Shown here: positions 21,576-34,454 of the stretch, one piece after another
How the letters are laid out: every line of letters begins with the position of its first letter
How positions within the stretch are numbered: position 1 is the stretch's first letter
Source: Strigamia acuminata
Taxonomy: Eukaryota > Arthropoda > Chilopoda > Geophilomorpha > Linotaeniidae
DNA: 64,000 bases
Assembly: GCA_949358305.1 (NCBI GenBank)
Contig: OX442316.1
Coordinates: 15,810,001 to 15,874,000, forward strand
Direction of reading: 5' to 3'
Notes under the pieces: model-generated
Databases searched by the model: none
Seen by the model: the letters and a program-made list of their open reading frames with translations, nothing else
Told to the model about the DNA's origin: nothing
Position numbers and translations under genes: made by a program

Positions 21576-22975
21576 TTTAATTTAGTAGTGCGAAATAAAA
21601 TCAATTTTAGTGAAAAATAAAGAATAAATAGTGTGCAACTAATTTATGTCGCTTTAGTTAGAGATTCAACGACATGTAAGTGTAATATCCCACTTACTAT
21701 TGGTTTAAAATCTCGCTCGGATAACATTGCATAAGCAAATCTTATCAGTTGTTACTAAGGGCATTTCAAAACCATCAAATCAACGCCAGCTAATAATTTT
21801 AATCATTACATAACTGCCATTAGATCCACGCCGAGTTTGTTCACATGTGAAATAACATTTTAATAGCAAACAATTAAACTGATTACTTCAGCACAAATCA
21901 AAACTGATCACTAGGACTGAAGAAATGTGTCCATTTCCCTCATTTGTACCCTCATTTTTGTCCCCTTTTTTATTTTGGGATAAAAAAGGGGCCAAAAAAT
22001 GAGGTCACATCACAACACACCTCGTTTTCATTTCCCCCATTCATAGCTGTGAAGCTTTTGTCATTAAATCGATAAAACCGTGGCAAGCAACTTATTAAAT
22101 TAAATGTTAAAGACGAATATTATTCATCGATTTTCCACAATTCTTCCATTATTAATCGCTTGAAAATGCGACTCGGATGTTTGTTTTGAATCAAAACGAG
22201 ATAGCCACTTGGAAAACGAGAGTAATAAAATGCGTTTTAAACGATTTTTCTTATTCTTTTGGTTGGGCCATTAAATGTGAAAAATACATTCGAGTTAACT
22301 GTGTGTTTTTTTTAACTTACGGATTCCATCGACAGCGTGTTTGAAATCTTTAAAATTCCCGTTGTTCGACGTCAAACAAACTCGTTTTGAATGCAGTCCC
22401 AAACGGAATCAGCTGATATAAAAAATAAAGGATGAGCGAAGCGCGTCACGTGTTATGACGCGAGCTCGTTCCACTTCAGTGCGGGGTGAGAACGGGTTGG
22501 GAAACGCTTGAAATTGAAATTAAAACTACGAGCCTGGCGGGGGTGGGGGCCCCTAAATCCTCGGATGCGCATCAACGTATGGGCTCCATGGGGCACCAGC
22601 CCAGGGCCCCCAGATTTCTATGGGCCCATTTCAGTATATCACATTACCAAAAGTACAAAGTAAAGTTATAAAAAACATATATTAATATATTTTTATAATT
22701 TTATGCATATTTTAGTTTAATTTTATTGATGTAAATTTGGGGACCCCCAATTACGGCATTTTTTCGAGCTTGCATGGTTTATTTTTAGAGAAATCGTGTG
22801 TAGTTCAGGTTTTACATTGATCACATCTGTTCACCCTGCCCATGTGAGATTACAAAAAGTGTTTTCTTGAATAGTGATACCGAAAATGCTGGCTACGGCT
22901 CTGATAAAGGGTCCACCAACCAGACTTGCACACGGGCCAATTAACTTCTTATTACACCACTGTTGTAACATGTAT

Positions 22976-23315
22976 ATCGGGTTCCGATAAGCACGACAAG
23001 CCGATTAGCCGAACTAATTTGGAGACATAGGTGTTCATAAAACCAATTAGTTCGCATAATCGAACATTAGATTAGCGGTCAATTTCTTTTCGTCGACTGC
23101 GCCATGTGAGAATGAATATGACAACCTTGTTATATGGCTGTCCAAACTAGACTAACTTTATTATCCAAAACAGTTATCAAGAGAACAAATCCCATGATGG
23201 TCCGAAAGTAAACCCCCAAAGGAAGCTCTATGCTCACATCGTTAAAAATTGATGATGGCTGTTCAGATAACCGGTCGTTCGCTTAACCAACGTTTGGATA
23301 ATCGATGTTCTACTA
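22976..23315. mobile_element. possible CAGTAGAAC-type MITE
   Basis: The right end GGATAATCGATGTTCTACT matches the right end of the element at 12285-12523. The left part contains ATTAGCCGAACTAATTTGG and TTCGCATAATCGAAC. The left boundary is uncertain. Confidence 0.4.
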
Positions 23316-26145
23316 TAATGGAAAAAGCACTCATTTCACAACCAGATGTGAAGATAAAGAGACTAGAAAGAGAAACATACATTTTCCCCAAACCCAAGCC
23401 TACTAACAATAGTAACAATTCTCATGGCACACATTCATTGTCCATGAGATTTCTAAGGAAAATGATTGCATACTCAAACCATCTGGCCTTGTGGTTACTA
23501 TGCTAAATTATGACTGGAATCAAATGTTATTGGGACTTGGTGTCAGACATAAATCCTTGGCTAAGGCAAAGGTCACACTGATGTCTGGTACTACACATGA
23601 ACTGAGATATATTTCCAGCTGTTTCTCATATTCTTATACACTACATTTATTCTCATATAAGCAAAGATTAACATCTTGTTGAATCTTGACCTTAACACAC
23701 GTGGAAACAGCAGACTGATTGGCAATGTTGAAATGTTTATAGGAAAAAAAAACTCCCAACAAGAAACTCAGAAAGGAAATGTTGCTATGTGGGTACATTT
23801 TGTAATCAAAACAAAACTGCTTATGTAACGTTATGCTCGGCTCACATGTTTTCAACAGTTTTCATAACCTGAATCAAGTAAACATGTTTCTCACTCAAAA
23901 AAACAATAAAACAAATTTTAAGTGCACAAAATTTGTTTTTGTTTACTTCTATTGCAGTTATCATTTTTCTTAAGTTCAAGGATCTTCGAATTGCTAGTGG
24001 ATAATTATAATAAGCGACACAAAAATTATGTTGTGGGCATTTATAGGTTTTATTCACACAGTCCCTACATTTCTAACGGACCCAGGCCCCATCAAACCTC
24101 TCCAAGACCCCTGAGTATACAAACTACCGTATTCTAGTTTTATTTCATTCACTCTGTTTCGCTTCGTATGTCCCAGTTAAGATGAAATGAGCGCAAACTG
24201 AGCAGGGCACTTGCCCCCCTACATTAACAATTCTCTAAAGGTTGGTTCACACTTGGAAGTAAAGTAAAGTAAAGTAAAGCAAGTAATGAAGAAGTAGAAG
24301 TAAGGTAATGCAAGTACGTTCACACTTGTTTGAAGTAGAAGTAAGGATTATCCAATGAGAATTAAGAGGCAAGATCTTAAGTCAACCGAAGTGACGAAAT
24401 GATCAGCGACAAAATAAACCGCCCTCATGTTCACGGCTCCTTTTTGGCATCCAATCTGTTTACACAAAAGCCGAAAACAGCCCAAACTGAAAATATGTTC
24501 ATTTTTATATAAAAACCTAATAAACACCACCATAAACCATCCTCTAACTGCATCATTTATCAATTAACATTGATCTAAATGACTCCAGCTGCGTAAGTTA
24601 AGTCCAAGATGCAATACAAACCTCAGCTAATGACCACCATAGATTGCAGGATGTTCAAGTTGCAAGCCAGCCCACATTCCACAAGATAATATTAGTATTT
24701 AGGGTTGTTATGCAGCCAAAAATGCAAAGATATATTGAAGCAATACAAACATAAATAAACTTGTTACCATTCACCCTTCCTGTGACAACAGCTGCTGATA
24801 TAATGAAACCTGAACAAATCTCAAGCCACCTGATACTTGCAAAGAGAAATTAAATTCTTATGTGTAATCAAACTTGCATCAGTCAAACTCTACAAGGATT
24901 CAAGTTCAAACTCATTTCCTTATTTTTATTTTTTTTTTTTTTAACATTTTAAAGTTACTTTCAGACTATTACATCACTAACAGACTATTTTCTCACACTT
25001 TACTTGTGTTTCTCAGATAAATCAGACTCATTATGTAATTTTAATCTGCAGGGGAGACTGAGTTTTGGTTGCAGTTTCCATTTTGGTGTTATTTGCTTTG
25101 TTCTAGGTGATAGATATCCCTGTTAACCTTGAAATTGTCATGTTCTTGGTCATAGGGAACAGGAATGAGTAAAAAAATGGGAATTTTAGGGTCAGGTTAG
25201 TTGGCAGAGATGATGGCAAGCTCAATGCCTATAATTAACTTTGTTTCTGTTAGGTTTAAAATGCATTTAATGTCCATTTTGTGCAGTTATTACTGAATTC
25301 CCATCGAATTCACTGAGGTTTATGGCTTTGTTTTGTCTGGAGATTAATTTCTAATTTCAATTTGTTGATCAATTTTAAAATTATCTGATATTTTAAATTT
25401 GGTTTTTCTTGTTTATTTTTAAGTTGGCAACCCCTCCCTGTGGATGACTAATTCATACAATGATAAATTTCACTCAAAGTTCAAATTCAAATTAGAAATT
25501 CTGCAGGAAAAAATTTATTATTATATTTTCCAGCATTTTTGTCATCAGAAACCTTGAAATTCTAATAAAATCAATCAAAATATTAAAAAAAAAAATTATA
25601 TAAACATTTTTTTATCCCCAAACTGATGATACAATAACAAAACCACGAGGAAAACACATTTTATGTCCATAATTTATACCCACAATTCCCAAACAAAAAT
25701 TCTAATTCAATTTCTTATTTATCTTTGATAGAAATTCCAAGATTACAAACAAAACAAAAAATTAATCATGAAAAAAAAAATTATCACTCCATCGTAACAC
25801 AATTCCATTGTTCCCTAAAAACATTTTCCCCATAGAAAAAAAAAACAATAATAAAAAATAAAACCTACACAACAAAGGTTTTCAAGCCATTAAAAACTTC
25901 TCCTGTAACCCTCAGCATTTTCCCAGAATCATGACAGTTGTAATATCCTGCACCATTGAATCCACAGTGAAAACAATCAGAAATTAACCCCATGACGTCA
26001 CCACAAAAGAAAAAAGATGTAAATTGTCAGTTGTCATGAGAAATGGGGCCAAAATGCGCGATTTTTCCACTGTTATGTTGCATAACAGCAACATGGCTTC
26101 CCGCCATTGATCTTTCGTGAAGAAAAATCAATACAAGCTGCTTAC
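23316..26145. other. non-coding stretch upstream of IP6K
   Basis: No exon with coding character recognised. Scattered short frames differ by strand and phase. A run of aagtaa/agtaaag units lies at 24255-24355. The region probably forms part of a long 5' intron of IP6K. Confidence 0.35.
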
Positions 26146-26310
26146 CAACATTGGGATTTGTCTCGCTTCCAGTTGTTTTCTTGTTGGATTTTTCCTCGCT
26201 TTTTCAAGCAGAATCGAAGCAGCGGGAGTTTGTTTGTATTTTCAGTCACCTTGTGTAGAAATAAATATCCAAATTGCTGTCATTTGACCAATTTTGACTA
26301 GTGCGGGTGT
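26146..26310 (-). other. possible non-coding 5' exon of IP6K
   Basis: The minus strand ends a GC-balanced stretch with CCCAATGTTG|GTAAGC, a good splice donor, and no open frame with an ATG precedes it. Its strand and position upstream of the IP6K start fit a 5' untranslated exon. The start of the exon is not defined. Confidence 0.3.
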
Positions 26311-27193
26311 TTTTAAGGGGGTTTTAGGGTTTATAGCAAGCTCAAGCTTCTATCTCAATGGGGCGGTGATGTCATCACGTCCCAATCACAATTCTACACG
26401 TCACAAATTTAATATTTTACTCAAATTACACTTTTTCTGTTAAATTCGTGGAGAATTCCAAGAAATTCCGGTGTGGGATTGCTGAAATCGACCATTTTTG
26501 GGGCTAAAATGTCGAGTTAGGGTTACGTTTTTAGGCCTAATATTGACAAATCGACACATTCCTCCTGTGAAAAGTGCATTATCTTCATCAGGAGTTATTT
26601 GAAACGAGAAATATGTGATGTTGTATCATGTAGACTATATTTAACATCATTCCACAAGTCTGACCTGATTTTGATTTTTTTTTTTTATCATTTTTTTTTT
26701 GTTTTTGTTTTGTTTGGTTAAAAAAAATATTTTTTTTTAAATTTTCACTTGTGAAAATAAATAAAAATAAATTTCAAATAATCTGTCGCATCTTTTTTAT
26801 CGATTAAAATAGAATCGAGTTGAAAAAACCAAAGAAAACAGTTGATTAGCTCCAATTTGTCAACAAGGAAGTTGCTGGCCACAATGAACTCAACTCTCAT
26901 ACCAAACTCTTTTTTTTTTTAATTATTATTATTTCCAAACCGATCAAACTGTTGTAACATTACCTTACCCCTTTTCTCACACCTAAAATTCTACAAACGA
27001 AGTTAATTGACACATTCGAACGAAATATAAAGCCGAATTTGTACAATTTGTGTGCTGAGCGAACGCCAAATTGAAATTTTTGGATTTATACATTCAAAAA
27101 TCGAATATTTGACCGTTTTAGCATCGCGATTGGTGTTCGGAATTCACGTTTCGCGATGTTTTGATACTTATTTCGTTCCGGGTGATCCGCAAC

Positions 27194-27345
27194 TTACCGA
27201 AAGATGAGTTGTTTCTTGCGGAGTTGGAAACTTCAAGTACAGCTGAGCCCTAACGATAACGAGACAAAGTCGCCATCGCGTGCCGATTCGATGATCGAAC
27301 AGCTGGACAAACGGAAATTTCCACGCTTTCCAATCCAACTGTACC
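27194..27345 (-). other. possible upstream exon on the minus strand
   Basis: An acceptor (TTTATCAAG) at 27346 and a donor (CTTTCG|GTAAGT) just left of 27194 frame a 152-base block of more balanced composition. Combined with a first exon at about 27661-27705 (donor CTTTG|GTAAGAA), it could be a 5' untranslated exon pair of IP6K or a short-frame transcript. A frame starting MAVAELPRRGELW would stop after about 50 codons. Confidence 0.3.
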
Positions 27346-27660
27346 TTGATAAATAAAAATCTTAATGAGTTAAATAACCCGTTTCCTCTCATTTTTTTTC
27401 CATATCCCTTTTCACCTAAGTTTATTGGATTAATAAATTTGATGACGAAAGTATATGCATGTATATCGAATTCCACTTCAATTTTGTGCACAGATGTCGC
27501 CACCCAACAACGAGTCGAATAAATCCTATTAATTTAAACCACAAATATCACTTTAATTTCCTTTTCAAAAACTATTTAAACGTCCAAAATTAATTAATAA
27601 TTTAATTCTATATGTAATCAATAATCAAAAATGTTTTTTTTTTTATTTCTTACCAAAGTT

Positions 27661-27764
27661 CACCGCGGCGTGGCAGCTCCGCGACCGCCATTTTGTTTCC
27701 GCCATGCTCTCCACGCTTGCGTGTGGTCATAACCGTCTAAAACGAAGTTAAAACAGCGGAAAAA
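27661..27764. promoter_or_regulatory. divergent GC-rich promoter upstream of SDA1
   Basis: This is the only clearly GC-rich island near the SDA1 start. It contains CCGCCATTTTG and CCGCCATG, YY1-type motifs common at housekeeping promoters. A minus-strand exon with a strong donor begins here and the SDA1 ATG follows at 27765, so transcription is probably bidirectional. Confidence 0.55.
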
Positions 27765-29895
27765 ATGAAGAAACGAGTTAGTAATCAACTCCCAACTAAT
27801 TTACTCCAACTCCAAAACCTCGTCAAGCGCGATCCGGAATCCTACAAAGATGAATTCCACCAACAACTCCAACATTACAAAGCGTATTTGCAAATATTCC
27901 AGCTCAAAACGAGCGAATACATCGAAAGTTTGGACGAAACGGTTTATTTCCTATCCCAGGTAAGTAAATCAAACACAAAATCCATCCAAAAACACCAATT
28001 TTAATCAACCAAATCAAATCATACAGGTGGCGCACTGTTACCCCGACGACCTCAAGGATTTCCCCCAACAAATCATGGACATCCTCCGCGAGCACGCCAC
28101 GACGCTCCACCCGGAAATGCGTCTAAAACTCTGCCGCGCATTGATCCTCCTGCGCAACAAGAACCTCCTGCAACCCACGACGCTCCTCGAGCTCTTCTTC
28201 AACCTCCTTCAATGCCAGGACAAAATCCTGCGCAAATTCCTCCAAAGCCACATCATCGCCGACATCAAAAACGTGAACGCGAAGCACAAAAACGTGAAAC
28301 TCAACTCGACGTTGCAGAACTTCATGTACACGATGTTGCGCGCGAGCAACGTGCGCTCGGCCAAGATGGCGCTCGACATAATGGTGGAACTCTACCAAAA
28401 ACAAGTGTGGAACGACAACAAGACCGTCAACGTGGTCGTCACGGCGTGCTTCTCGCCCGTGACGAAAATCATGGTGACGGCCATCAATTTCTTCCTCGGA
28501 AAAGACGAAGAGAAGAAAAAGGACGGCGAAAGCGACGAGAGCAGCGACGACGACGCGCCGACCGCCAAGGAAGTGATGAAGGCGAATCTGGTGAACAAGA
28601 AGAGCCGCAAACGCGTCAAACAGCTCAAGAAGGTGAAGAAAGTGGTCGTGAAACACAAGAAGAAGAAGAAATCGAAGGACAAGGCGCCGATTTTTAATTT
28701 TTCCGCGCTGCATCTCATCAACGACCCGCAGACGATGGCGGAAAAACTGTTCGAGCAGCTGAAGAATCGCAACGAGCGCTTCGAAGTGAAATTAATGACG
28801 ATGAATTTGATTTCGCGGCTCATAGGGGTGCACCAGCTGTTCCTGCTCAACTTCTACCCGTTCCTGCAGCGCTTCCTGCAGCCGCACCAGCGCGAAGTGA
28901 CCAAGGTTTTGCAGTACACTGCGCAGGCGTCGCACGAGCTCGTTCCGCCCGATGTTTTGGAGTCGGTGCTGCAGACGATCGCGAATAACTTCATCACGGA
29001 GCGGAATTCGGCCGAAGTTATGACGGTGGGGTTGAATACCATCCGGGAACTGTGCACGCGGTGTCCGTACGTCATGCCCGAGGATTTGTTGTCGGATTTG
29101 GCGCTTTATAAGTCGTATAGGGACAAAAATGTAATGATGGCGGCGCGGTCGTTGATCCAGTTGTATAGACACGTGAATCCGAATTTGCTCGGTCGGAAGC
29201 ATCGCGGTCGGCCGTCCGAAGCGACGAGGGAAATCGTGGCGAAAAAATACGGGGAAATCGATTCGAAGGGTTATGTTTGCGGCGCGGATGCTTTGGATGA
29301 AATTCTGGCGACGGTTCCGAGCGGGAACGTCGTCAGCGAGAGCGAGGAGGAAGATGGCGACGGGTGGGTAAATGTAAAAGGCGATTCGGAAAGCAGCGAC
29401 GATGATGAGGAGGAAAAGGTGGAGGAGGAAGGGATTACGGTGGAGGAAAAGATTAAAAAGGCGATCGCGGTGAGTCAGAGTCGGATTTTGTCGCAGGAAG
29501 AGTTCAAGAGGATTCGAATCGCGCAGTTGCGGAAGGAAATGGCGCCGCCCGGCGGTGGGAAAGGGAAGAAACGGAGTTTGGAGGTGGATGAGGATGAGGA
29601 TGAGGGAAATGGTGATTTCGTTTCGTTGTCGGCCATCGAAAGGTTACATAAGCGGCCGAAGAGCGATAAAGAGACGAGGTTGGAGAGCGTGATGGCGGGG
29701 AGAGAGGGAAGAGAGAAGTTCGGGAGGAGGAAAAAGCAGAAGAATCCGATGGCGAGTATTTCGAATAAAGGGAAGAAGAAGACGAAGGCGTTTATGATGG
29801 TTAAGCACAAGTTGAAGCGGAAAGTGAAGCGCTCTTTTAAGGATAAACAAATCTCGTTGAGGAATGCTTTGTTGAAGAATAAGAGGATGAAATAA
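27765..29895 (+). CDS. SDAD1: SDA1 homologue, 60S ribosome biogenesis factor
   Basis: SDA1 acts in the nucleus in pre-60S maturation and export. Two exons (27765-27959 and 28027-29895) in phase 0 give 687 residues, the same length as human SDAD1. Landmarks in order are [117 protein letters not shown] and [18 protein letters not shown]. Late come [20 protein letters not shown] and a basic end with [20 protein letters not shown]. Two acidic and one Lys-rich low-complexity stretches lie where the human protein has them. The second exon reads straight through nearly 1.9 kb. It is followed after 91 bases by the ZSWIM2-like gene on the same strand. Confidence 0.97.
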
Positions 29896-29986
29896 TAGTT
29901 GTTGTTGTATTTATTGTCATTGTTGAATAAAACTGCGATGGATTTTTGGAAAATGGTTGTTCGGGTTTGTTTGGTTCGGATTTTGA

Positions 29987-32372
29987 ATGGGGAGTGTCGT
30001 TAAAAGGAAGGAATGTCCGGGTTTGGTGGCGAGGAATCAGGAGTTGGCGCTGTGTAGTACGATTTATATTTTGAGGAATATCGGGCCGTTGGGGTTTTGT
30101 TTGAAGGAGGAAGGCGAAAGTCGCGATTCGAAGGTTTTTATTGGGAATCGTCACACTTGTACTTGCAGCGCTTTTCAGAAGGAGAGGGATTTGTGCCGCC
30201 ATATTTGTTGGGTGATTTTGAAGCGGTTTAAGATCCCGAAAGATGATCCAAGTGTTATTTGATTATGTTGTGGTTTGTTGATTTTTTTTTTTGATATTTT
30301 TTTTTTTTTTTTTTTTTTTAGTTTCGTTTCAGTTGGGTTTGATTGACAGGGAAATCGAAGGGATTTTGACACGGGGAAATCGAGCGGTCGAAAGTGTTGT
30401 TGAGAAACGTTCGGTGGAGGTGGAGGATTCGGGAAGCGAAGAAAAGAAATTGAGGAAACCACTGTTGGTTGATGATGTTTGCCCGATTTGTCAGGAGAAT
30501 TTTTTTGAGAAACACTGGCCGATTACGTATTGCAGGTGGTCATTTTGAGGATTTATGGATGCTCGTTTTGCTCAATCTTTCCTCCCATGTGGTTCAAAAA
30601 TATATACCGTATTTTTTCGAGTAAGAGCCGCGGCTCTTATAACAATTGTTTACCATATTTACCATATTTTGATTGAAATTTCAATTTTTTCATTGAAATT
30701 TCCATTTTTTTCATTGAAATTTCCATTTTTTTATTGAAATTTCACTTTTTTTGATTTCAATTTCCATTTTTTTATTGAAATTTCCATTTTTTTTATTGAT
30801 ATTTCCATTTTTTCATTGAAATTTCTATATTTTTTTGAAATTTCTATTTTTTTATTAAAATTTCCATTTTTCCATTGAAATTTCACTTTTTTTGATTTAA
30901 ATTTCCATTTTTTTTATTGAAATTTTACTTTTTTTGATTTAAATTTCCATTTTTTCATTAAAATTTCACTTTTTTTATTGAAATTTCCATTTTTTCATTG
31001 AAATTTCCATTTTTTTTATTGAAATTTCCATTTTTTCATTAAAATTTCACTTTTTTTGATTTAAATTTCCATTTTTCCATTGAAATTTCACATTTTTTCA
31101 TTGAAATTTCCATTTTTTTCATTAAAATTTCATTTTTTTATTAAAATTTTACTTTTCTACAAAACGAGGGCGACTCTTAATCGAGAAAATACGGTATTGC
31201 GATATATTACTTTCGCTTAATGCATTTCAAAATGTATAGCACTTCGCAGAATTAAGTATATTATTTGTACATTAAATAATGTATTTCATAACACCATTTT
31301 TTCTTCAAAACATCAAATAGGACCAGTAGTTTGCGTGCAATTTTTGAACCATACGAGCCGCTCCCTGAATTTTAATCGTGAGATCACAATTTTAAATGAT
31401 TTTTATTGTTGTTTTCGTCACTACCCCACTAGAGACGGATGCGGGAATAACGTTCACATCCGTTGCATGAAGATTTGGTGCGATCACCAGATTAAGGACT
31501 TCGGTAGTGCGGCTTGCGACACGGTCAAATGCCCGTATTGCAGAGGCGACTTCTGCACTCTTTCGCAGTTGAAAAAAGAATACAGAAGTGATCCAACGCG
31601 GCTGATAAAGTTTAAAAGGGAGTTGTCAACGGCAACGGTCGATTCGGAAGAGATCGAAGCTGAAATAAGTGAAAACAAGGAAGAAGCGAGTGGAATAGAC
31701 GAGAAAATAAGACAAAAGAAACGTCAGTTGGCGCTTAAAGTGATGGAGTCGGTGCCATCGCATGTTGTTCCGCTGGAAAGCCGACTTTTGGTCGATGGGG
31801 TCCAATGCTGTTTGTGTCTCAAATTGTTCCAAGCGCGGGAATTTATCGGTAGATTGGCTTGTAGACACCGAGTAATTTATTTATTTCATTTATCAATTAG
31901 CACTGGCCCAAATTAAGCGCCGGGGTTTCCAAAATTCTTCATTTGCAGAAAAATAACCGCCCAGGCGTTTATTTGAGGCAGTACGGTATTTTGTTTTTGT
32001 TGTTTTAATTTTTTTAATTTTTTTTTTTTTAAGTTTCATAAAAATTGTTTGATCAATTGGTTCAGCGAGAATCAGCCGGTGTGTCCGATCGACCAAACAC
32101 CGGTCGAAATGAAGTGTTCGCAAGCGATTAAAGTGGTGACGAAGAGATGCGCCGAGAAAGGCAAAGACGAATTCAATTTTCTGCTCTGCGGGCGCAACTT
32201 GGCGAACGAAGCGCCGTCGAATGTTAAAAGCGTCAACGCCAAACGAAACGTTCAAATTCGTCCGCGTAGAAATCGAAATTTGAATCCGATCAAAAAGAAT
32301 TCGGATTTCAACCCCAAAATGTGCAAAAATTTGTCGGCGGATTTCGCCCTGATCGGAAATAAATTGCAATAA
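29987..32372 (+). CDS. ZSWIM2: ZSWIM2-like SWIM and double-RING ubiquitin ligase
   Basis: Exons 29987-30251, 30322-30535, 31433-31871 and 32034-32372 join in agreeing phases to give 418 residues (human ZSWIM2 is 633). Domains in order: STIYILRNIGPLGFCLKEEG; the SWIM zinc motif in HTCTCSAFQKERDLCRHICW (CxC...CxH); QLGLIDREIEGIL; a first RING beginning CPICQENFF and running through DGCGNNVHIRCMKIW to CPYC; and a second RING, CCLCLKLF...CRH-FHKNCLINWF...CPID. The ZZ finger that human ZSWIM2 has between the RINGs is missing. The first donor is inferred from phase (GT at 30252). The C-terminal tail is basic and unlike the human one. Intron 2 contains a large MITE. Fragments of this gene recur at 35.8, 36.2 and 56.0-56.3 kb. 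Confidence 0.9.
30605..31196. mobile_element. MITE with TACCGTATTTT ends and internal minisatellite
   Basis: Ends TACCGTATTTTTTCGAGTAA and the inverted TTAATCGAGAAAATACGGTA frame about 590 bases in ZSWIM2 intron 2. Almost the whole interior is a degenerate array of 20-22 base units (attgaaatttccattttttt). Confidence 0.85.
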
Positions 32373-32435
32373 AAACGACATTATTTTTTTTTAAAATTAA
32401 AATTAAAATTGTTAATTAATTAATTAAATGAATTG

Positions 32436-32530
32436 TCACAATGTCCGTCGGGGATACAACATTGTGCGAATTTCGTCCAGATTTGTGCAGCCGATTGCAG
32501 GTTTTGCGTGCAAGGCACTTGAGGCATGGT
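32436..32530 (-). pseudogene. truncated copy of the chitinase 3' end
   Basis: The minus strand encodes TKFAQCCIPDGHCDNSFN then stop. The CCIPDGHCDN portion and about 20 flanking bases are identical to the end of the intact chitinase gene at 56356-56400; upstream of that the similarity stops abruptly. It lies directly after the ZSWIM2 stop codon, tail to tail, the same arrangement as at 56.3 kb. Confidence 0.75.
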
Positions 32531-32968
32531 AACGTGGCGACATCTAGTTTTGTTAATCAGTAATGCAGGAAAGTTTTAAGAACATTTTCATTCGTTTACA
32601 AACGATTTATTTGGTTTTTAGCATTTAATTTGTCATGTTTTTTTTCTATTAAATTTGATTTCAACTGTTTTGTCGATTCTGCACTGTTTTGCACGATTCT
32701 TCACATTTTAAACACGTTTTGATCCGATTTGTAGCCATTTAATATTAGAAAATATAGATATTTTAAATTTTCAATGCTATCTGCACTCAAAAACTTGTTC
32801 ATCAAGTGTTTAGGGTGTTCGTGTTGTTTTGATTTTGTATTTTTTTAACAACACAAAACAGAAACACAAATTTCATCCATTTCTCTTCTCATCTGTAATC
32901 TTGTACATACGCGTTTTCGCTACATTCAACACATGATTCGATTACGTTTAGTATACGTAATCATTCGA

Positions 32969-32976
32969 TATATAAA
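32969..32976 (+). promoter_or_regulatory. TATA box of the LRR gene
   Basis: TATATAAA lies about 70 bases before the ATG at 33042. A TCAATTC/TCATCTC initiator-like sequence sits about 25-35 bases downstream. Confidence 0.6.
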
Positions 32977-33041
32977 TTTCCCATCGCATTCTGATTTCAA
33001 TTCATCTCTGGTGATACAAGTGTACTTTACTAGTTTGCAAC

Positions 33042-34454
33042 ATGCCGCGGAGAAAATCAGTAACGTATCTGGAAGATTTGTGTATGCAAGTGGTTTATAC
33101 TAACTTCGACAGCTTGCAAACCCAACTGGTAAACCAACCTTCTACAATTATTTCCAACGTGTATGATTGCATGGGTATCGAATTTGACAAAGACAGAACA
33201 ATCCGCGTGAATTCCGACGTTTTCATTCATCCTCGCGCCAAATCGTTTCACCATTTCGATATGTTTCGCCTGCCCATGTATCGTCTATTAGATGAAATAG
33301 GGCAAGTTTGTCAAAACCTTTTACATTTAGACCTGAACCATGATTCCTTCGATTCTCTAGATTCTTGTGCGAAAATACCACCTGAATACTTGGTCAAACT
33401 GATACAGCAATCGCCACAACTTGAATGGTTTAAAATTTATGAGAGCGAAGATATCACGGACGAAGTTGTAGCTGCATTTGGTATAAATTGTCTGCAATTA
33501 CGATATCTTAACTTATGCCGGTGCAAGAATTTTACTGATGATGGGCTGCGCATTTTAAGTAATTGCAAGAAACTGGAGTATTTAAATATTCGTGGAAATA
33601 TGACTGTCACGGCTGAGAGCTGCCTTTACATTCTAAACCAACTGCCAGTTTTAAAAAAATTTTATCAAACGTCCTGGAACCGTTTATTTGATCTGTTAAA
33701 ACAACAATTCAGATCAGATAAAACGTTACGTACTTACTCAATCGTTAAAGAATCGTATCCAGTACGAAAGAATGCTGAAGATGTCGTCATCCTGACCACC
33801 ATCTTCCCTAATTTATCCAGATTAGAGTTAATAGCAGGAAAATTGTTAGAGTTGACTAGTAGTCTGGATTTTAATATTCTCTTGGCGAAGGCACAACACC
33901 TGACCAGTTTAGTAATGTATAAGTTATTAATTAATCTCGAACTTATTAATTATTATTGCCCATTGTTATTAGATTTAGAATTAGAGTGGTGCACTATTTT
34001 GAACACTGAAAATGTACATGATTTAGCTAGGCCTATTTCTTTCAAACACTTGCGTAACATATCAGTGTATGTAAATCTTGATTGTGTCATTACAGAATCT
34101 CAGTTGAAAATGTTAATTGTACGAAGTCCGAATTTAGAAAGTTTAAGTATTTATACCAGTTCAGGTGGACAAACAAACCTTACTGAAAAGTTACTTTTAG
34201 ACCTGGATGAGTTGAATGCACTTAAAAATCTTGAACGTTTAGTAATTCTTGGGTGCCACTCAATTACACTAAGCACAGTCATGAAAATTTTAAAACTGAC
34301 ATGTCTATTGAATCTCAATACCTTAGCTTTGTATTATTGTCCTAACATTTCCTTTCCAGCTTATGACGAAATTAAGTCTTACGTTACAAGCGAAAACCTG
34401 GATTTGCATGTTATACACGAAGACATAACTAATCAACCCATATGGGTTGATTAG
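33042..34454 (+). CDS. single-exon leucine-rich-repeat protein with BC-box-like N terminus
   Basis: An uninterrupted 470-codon frame with a TATA promoter. The body contains irregular LRRs of the AMN1/F-box-LRR type, for example CLQLRYLNLCRCKNFTDDGL followed by LRILSNCKKLEYLNIRG, and later PNLESLSIY and LNTLALYYCPNISF. The N terminus, YLEDLCMQVV at residues 9-18, fits the Elongin BC-box pattern (LxxxC then a hydrophobic residue four on). Such proteins (ZYG11, LRR-1 types) are substrate receptors of CUL2 ubiquitin ligases, so that role is inferred here. No signal peptide or membrane segment is seen. The lack of introns, unlike its neighbours, may mean a retrocopy origin. I cannot name an orthologue. 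Confidence 0.75.
   Translation: MPRRKSVTYLEDLCMQVVYTNFDSLQTQLVNQPSTIISNVYDCMGIEFDKDRTIRVNSDVFIHPRAKSFHHFDMFRLPMYRLLDEIGQVCQNLLHLDLNHDSFDSLDSCAKIPPEYLVKLIQQSPQLEWFKIYESEDITDEVVAAFGINCLQLRYLNLCRCKNFTDDGLRILSNCKKLEYLNIRGNMTVTAESCLYILNQLPVLKKFYQTSWNRLFDLLKQQFRSDKTLRTYSIVKESYPVRKNAEDVVILTTIFPNLSRLELIAGKLLELTSSLDFNILLAKAQHLTSLVMYKLLINLELINYYCPLLLDLELEWCTILNTENVHDLARPISFKHLRNISVYVNLDCVITESQLKMLIVRSPNLESLSIYTSSGGQTNLTEKLLLDLDELNALKNLERLVILGCHSITLSTVMKILKLTCLLNLNTLALYYCPNISFPAYDEIKSYVTSENLDLHVIHEDITNQPIWVD

Noticed and set aside
28123-29202. Long antisense and shifted frames over SDA1
   Set aside because: SDA1 covers the region with full-length homology; the others follow from its composition.
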